From NCBI GenBank assembly GCA_003480425.1, contig QUJA01000048.1, forward strand, positions 1-16,445: 16,445 bases of DNA. Reading direction: 5' to 3'. Source of the DNA: Firmicutes bacterium AM31-12AC (GTDB taxonomy: Bacteria; Bacillota; Clostridia; Lachnospirales; Lachnospiraceae). Below are positions 14,093 to 16,445 of the stretch, piece by piece. The notes below the pieces were generated by a model that saw nothing but the letters and a program-made list of their open reading frames with translations, made no database searches and had not been told where the DNA came from. The first letter of the stretch is position 1. Every line of letters starts with the position of its first letter. Made by a program: the position numbers and the translations under genes.

Positions 14093-14120
14093 ATCATACC
14101 CCCTCCCCCCTAAAAAGCAA
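14093..14120 (-). promoter_or_regulatory. Probable promoter of the TetR/GLUG/peptide operon
   Basis: On the minus strand TTGCTT (14120-14115) and TATGAT (14098-14093) are 16 bases apart. A G-rich tract (six G, A, five G at 14110-14099) fills most of the spacer. It points to the TetR gene 82 bases away. Confidence 0.5.
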
Positions 14121-14131
14121 GTAGATACTTG
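14118..14131. promoter_or_regulatory. Palindromic operator candidate for the TetR regulator
   Basis: CAAGTA-GA-TACTTG is a perfect 6+6 inverted repeat with a 2-base centre. It covers the start of the -35 box of the operon promoter. Position and symmetry fit a TetR-dimer site, and binding there would block polymerase. Confidence 0.55.
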
Positions 14132-14195
14132 ATTTTTTATTTATTTTATATACACTATCTGTTTATGAAAAAGCGTCTATACGAAAACTGGATAC

Positions 14196-15707
14196 TCAAC
14201 AGTACTTCTTTTTCAAATATGCTCTGAGCAGAATGGTTCCAGTATTTATAAGCAGAATCACAAGAAGCAGATTAAGTGGAAGATATGCTCTTATCAAGTT
14301 CCCCAATACTGCTGCAAATGAAACACTGGATATCAAAACCATTTTATACAGGTCATCCCATATCTTCTTATATTGTTCAACTCCAGCCCAAACAAGGCAT
14401 ACGCTTCCAAGAATCCCGGCAGCAATCATAAACATAGAGAAAAATCCTTTAAAGAGCATTTCTCCGGCAGTATTGCTTATATATTCCAACTGTTCAAGCC
14501 ATGCTATATATTCTTTGCACCAATTTATCGGTATCGTTATGAATTTCAATACATCCCTTTGAAATGCCCCATTCTGAAGAAGAGAAAAGAAAATGACCGT
14601 AAGATATCCCCAATCCAAGAAGAACTGCCTTTCTTTCATATCATCAATTTCAGATTTTGCTTTTTTCCTGGCTCGTTGTATCTCCACATCTGTCCGTTTC
14701 TTTTCTCTTTCAGCCTGATTCTCTGCCTGCCTTGCATGTTTTTCTGCTTCTTCCTGTTTCTGCTGTGCCTGTTCAACCGCTTCCACCGATGATTGGTTTA
14801 CCTGTATCTGCAATTTAGAGTTCTGGTCCCGAACGTCTTTTATTTCTTCTTCGTCTGATCTGCTGTCTCTGTCGGCTGCAACTCTGGATTTTTCCCTATT
14901 TCCATTAAATTCATTCTCTAAGCCCTCCTTACTGATGTCCAGATGGAATGTTTTTGACAGATTGCTGTCACGCACTTTCTTTCCATCCTGATTCTGAAAT
15001 GTGATGTGCTTTCGCTTTTCCGTCCAGTTCACGTTCCATCCAAACTGCTTCATTTTTTCTATAAACTTTTCTTTATTGATACAACTTTCCAGTGCCTTTA
15101 ATACCGCCATTGCACAGTCCGCTACAAAACTGTCCTTTACCTGTTGACGGAACAGGTTATATTTATCTTTGCTCCATGCAATGACTTCCCCTTTTTCAAT
15201 CTGGCTTCCATCAAAGTGCTTTCCTTTCTCGACAACTGTCAGTCCACGTTCTCGGCACATCTGATTAGTAAGCTGTTTCATACGTTCCAGATCCTTTTTG
15301 GTGTTATGCAGTTTTCTCCCATCTTCATAACTCACAGAATTTGTAACCAGATGGCAGTGGATATGGTTTTTATCCTTATGCACAGCCACTAAGGTCTGGA
15401 ATCCACTGAACCAATTTTCTGCAAACTCTTTTCCAAATTCAAATGCCTGCTCCGGTGTAATCTTCTCATCTTTATGCCAGGAAATAATGTTATGGGCGTA
15501 CATCCTTCCGGAGTCTTTATTCCATAATTTCTTTTCTTCCAAAAATGTGCGATACACCAGATTATAGTTAATCTCCTCATGTGGATAAGGACCTGTCACA
15601 TAGGCAAGCTGTTCATTCGTCTTATCCTGACGCAATACATATTCGATACAGTTTCTCATTGCTCCATGAGAATTTGTCCGCTTATTAACTGTCTTATTGA
15701 CTGCCAT
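14196..15707 (-). CDS. MOBP-type relaxase with C-terminal membrane helices
   Basis: A 503-residue relaxase that would nick the transfer origin and pilot the strand during mobilisation. The N-terminal relaxase domain (about 1-270) has Tyr23 in CIEYVLRQDKT as the likely nucleophile and the metal-binding His set H110-K-D-K-N-H115-I-H117-C-H119. The motif SVSYEDGRKLHNTKKDLE follows. Residues about 300-360 form a long charged coiled coil (EQAQQKQEEAEKHARQAENQ). Residues 363-500 hold three to four membrane helices, for example FFSMFMIAAGILGSVCLVWA and NLLLVILLINTGTILL. That tail could dock the relaxosome at the membrane or the host element's type IV channel. The start at 15707 has AGGAG 10 or so bases upstream and overlaps MobC by 52 bases, so the two are co-translated. 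No coupling protein or type IV genes are visible, so transfer needs a helper. Confidence 0.88.
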   Translation of the reverse strand: MAVNKTVNKRTNSHGAMRNCIEYVLRQDKTNEQLAYVTGPYPHEEINYNLVYRTFLEEKKLWNKDSGRMYAHNIISWHKDEKITPEQAFEFGKEFAENWFSGFQTLVAVHKDKNHIHCHLVTNSVSYEDGRKLHNTKKDLERMKQLTNQMCRERGLTVVEKGKHFDGSQIEKGEVIAWSKDKYNLFRQQVKDSFVADCAMAVLKALESCINKEKFIEKMKQFGWNVNWTEKRKHITFQNQDGKKVRDSNLSKTFHLDISKEGLENEFNGNREKSRVAADRDSRSDEEEIKDVRDQNSKLQIQVNQSSVEAVEQAQQKQEEAEKHARQAENQAEREKKRTDVEIQRARKKAKSEIDDMKERQFFLDWGYLTVIFFSLLQNGAFQRDVLKFITIPINWCKEYIAWLEQLEYISNTAGEMLFKGFFSMFMIAAGILGSVCLVWAGVEQYKKIWDDLYKMVLISSVSFAAVLGNLIRAYLPLNLLLVILLINTGTILLRAYLKKKYC

Positions 15708-16036
15708 ATCTTTTCACTCTCCTTCCGGTAGTTGAGGATATTCTGATTAAGATGATGCAAAATATCTTCTCTTGGTATAAAGCCACCAGCATTTATTGTC
15801 CGTGCAATCTGGTTGATATTCGTGGCAGCACCACGAAGCTGGCTGAGTATCTCTGCAAGCATCAGATTCAACTTTTTCAATTCTTCTACTTCCTCTGCGG
15901 ATGCAATTTTTAAATCTGCTATCGCATGGAGTACCACTGCCTGCTGGGTTTGCCCGGATTCTTTTACCTTGCTTTGAAGCAGATCGTACTCTGCTTTATT
16001 CATTCGTATGGTTACTGTATGATTTCGTTTTCTCAT
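15656..16036 (-). CDS. mobC: MobC-family relaxosome accessory protein
   Basis: A 126-residue DNA-binding protein that helps the relaxase open the transfer origin. It begins MRKRNHTVTIRMNKAEYDLL, a ribbon-helix-helix-like start, and contains the MobC hallmark near residues 78-93, AATNINQIARTINAGG. A helical C-terminus follows. I chose the ATG at 16036 because AAAGGAG lies 9-10 bases upstream; the frame is open to 16132, but that part has no ribosome site and overlaps the putative oriT region. It is the first gene of the mobilisation pair and overlaps the relaxase gene by 52 bases. Confidence 0.88.
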   Translation of the reverse strand: MRKRNHTVTIRMNKAEYDLLQSKVKESGQTQQAVVLHAIADLKIASAEEVEELKKLNLMLAEILSQLRGAATNINQIARTINAGGFIPREDILHHLNQNILNYRKESEKIWQSIRQLISGQILMEQ

Positions 16037-16117
16037 AGGCTTTTGTCTCCTTTCTTTGCCTAATTTTTCATTCTTTATTAACAGACACAGCGTTTTGGTG
16101 TATATTGGCAGGAGATT

Positions 16118-16144
16118 TATAAGAGAGTGCAACGCTCCCTTATA
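16118..16144. other. oriT-like inverted repeat upstream of mobC
   Basis: TATAAGAGAG and CTCCCTTATA pair at 9 of 10 positions around TGCAACG. It lies 81 bases before the mobC start, the usual place for an origin of transfer. I do not recognise a known nic sequence with confidence, so the role is inferred from position and symmetry. Confidence 0.45.
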
Positions 16145-16445
16145 CAGGTGCAGGACAGCGTCCTACCCAGGTAAGCGGAAGTCCGGCTGCAATGTGTACC
16201 TTTGCTTGATTCATTTCTTTCCCATCAAGTTCTCTTGCGATAGCCGCCAGTGTCAGCACATAATAATAATAGTCCTCGTCCTGCGTTTTCTCTGCACAGA
16301 ACTCCTTGTGTTCCTCTCCGATCTGGTAATACATACCATTGTAAACAAGAAGATTATTCTGGAAGATTGGCTCCTTGTCATATCTGGCTACACCGGATGG
16401 AAAGCATCTGGTGGCTGTTTTCATGTTTCCATACCCATGATCAAT
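16140..16445 (-). pseudogene. ParM/StbA-like actin-type ATPase, 3'-truncated and running off the window edge
   Basis: Actin-like plasmid segregation ATPase fragment. The frame enters from the right edge with IDHGYGNMKT, the first phosphate-binding loop of ParM/StbA (D-x-GY-x-N-x-KT). It continues CFPSGVARYDKEPIF, YYQIGEEHKEF, YYYVLTLAAIARELDG and HIAAGLPLTWVG, all ordered as in the family. A full protein has about 300 residues. Here the similarity stops just after GLPLTWVG and a stop follows five residues later at 16140, inside the oriT-like repeat. The gene start is outside the window; an internal Met at 16424 is not the true start. The cut next to the mobilisation module suggests that element insertion or recombination removed the rest. 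It should be inactive in DNA segregation. Confidence 0.7.

Noticed and set aside
14029..14097. A 22-codon open frame (MMFYIETVGKRG...) in front of the TetR gene, next to a G-rich ribosome-site-like tract.
   Set aside because: Its start codon overlaps the proposed -10 box TATGAT, so it could not be translated from that promoter. The G tract is better explained as promoter spacer.
1..16445. tRNA or rRNA genes and tRNA-end integration sites.
   Set aside because: No cloverleaf-like or rRNA-like sequence was recognised on either strand by eye, including beside the integrase.

Overview
The window looks like accessory DNA from a low-GC Gram-positive gut anaerobe, most likely a Lachnospiraceae member (Clostridia). 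The reasons are the TnpV-type element gene, Tn916-like tyrosine integrase, MobC/relaxase pair, CIRCE-controlled tandem Hsp20 genes, strong AGGAGG-type ribosome sites and the style of the secreted GLUG/InlB-repeat protein. I cannot name a species. Almost every real gene is on the minus strand, so transcription runs from right to left.

Layout by coordinate. 1-700 is the edge of a mobile element, with the start of a helix-turn-helix replication-initiator-like gene and a TnpV-family gene. 700-3570 holds what looks like chromosomal DNA: a GNAT acetyltransferase scrap, an AEC-family membrane transporter, an old-yellow-enzyme scrap, and two tandem Hsp20 chaperone genes behind a promoter that overlaps a CIRCE operator. 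A 62-bp near-identical direct repeat (794-855 and 3508-3569) brackets this block. Short ACCACA-N4/5-ACGACA motifs lie just outside it on both sides. 3570-4880 carries hairpins and a tyrosine integrase that seems to lack its N-terminal arm-binding domain. 4890-14131 is one long, tightly packed operon. 14196-16445 is a mobilisation module: a relaxase with membrane helices, MobC, an oriT-like hairpin and a truncated ParM/StbA gene. Integrase at one end and relaxase/MobC at the other suggest an integrative mobilizable element with the operon as cargo.

The operon is the most interesting part. In transcription order it encodes a TetR regulator with a palindromic operator-like site on its own promoter, a 958-residue secreted GLUG/InlB-repeat protein, a 33-residue acidic peptide followed at once by a strong hairpin-plus-T-run, a membrane-anchored BspA/LRR_5-like surface protein, an HPr-kinase-like ATPase, a PqqD-type peptide-binding domain, an S24/S26-type peptidase, an ABC exporter (frameshifted in this sequence) and an NTP_transf_5 nucleotidyltransferase. 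PqqD-type RRE, HPr-like kinase, nucleotidyltransferase and ABC exporter are the accessory set known from paeninodin-type lasso-peptide clusters. Here they occur without a visible macrolactam synthetase or transglutaminase-like leader protease. The peptide has a Y-x2-A-x-M motif and a T-S-G junction that resemble lasso leader/core rules, but only eight residues follow the junction.

My reading, as inference, is a phosphorylated, nucleotidylated or otherwise modified peptide system coupled to two surface proteins and carried on a mobilizable element. Its chemistry is unknown to me. The exporter frameshift means this copy may be inactive, unless the shift is a sequencing error.
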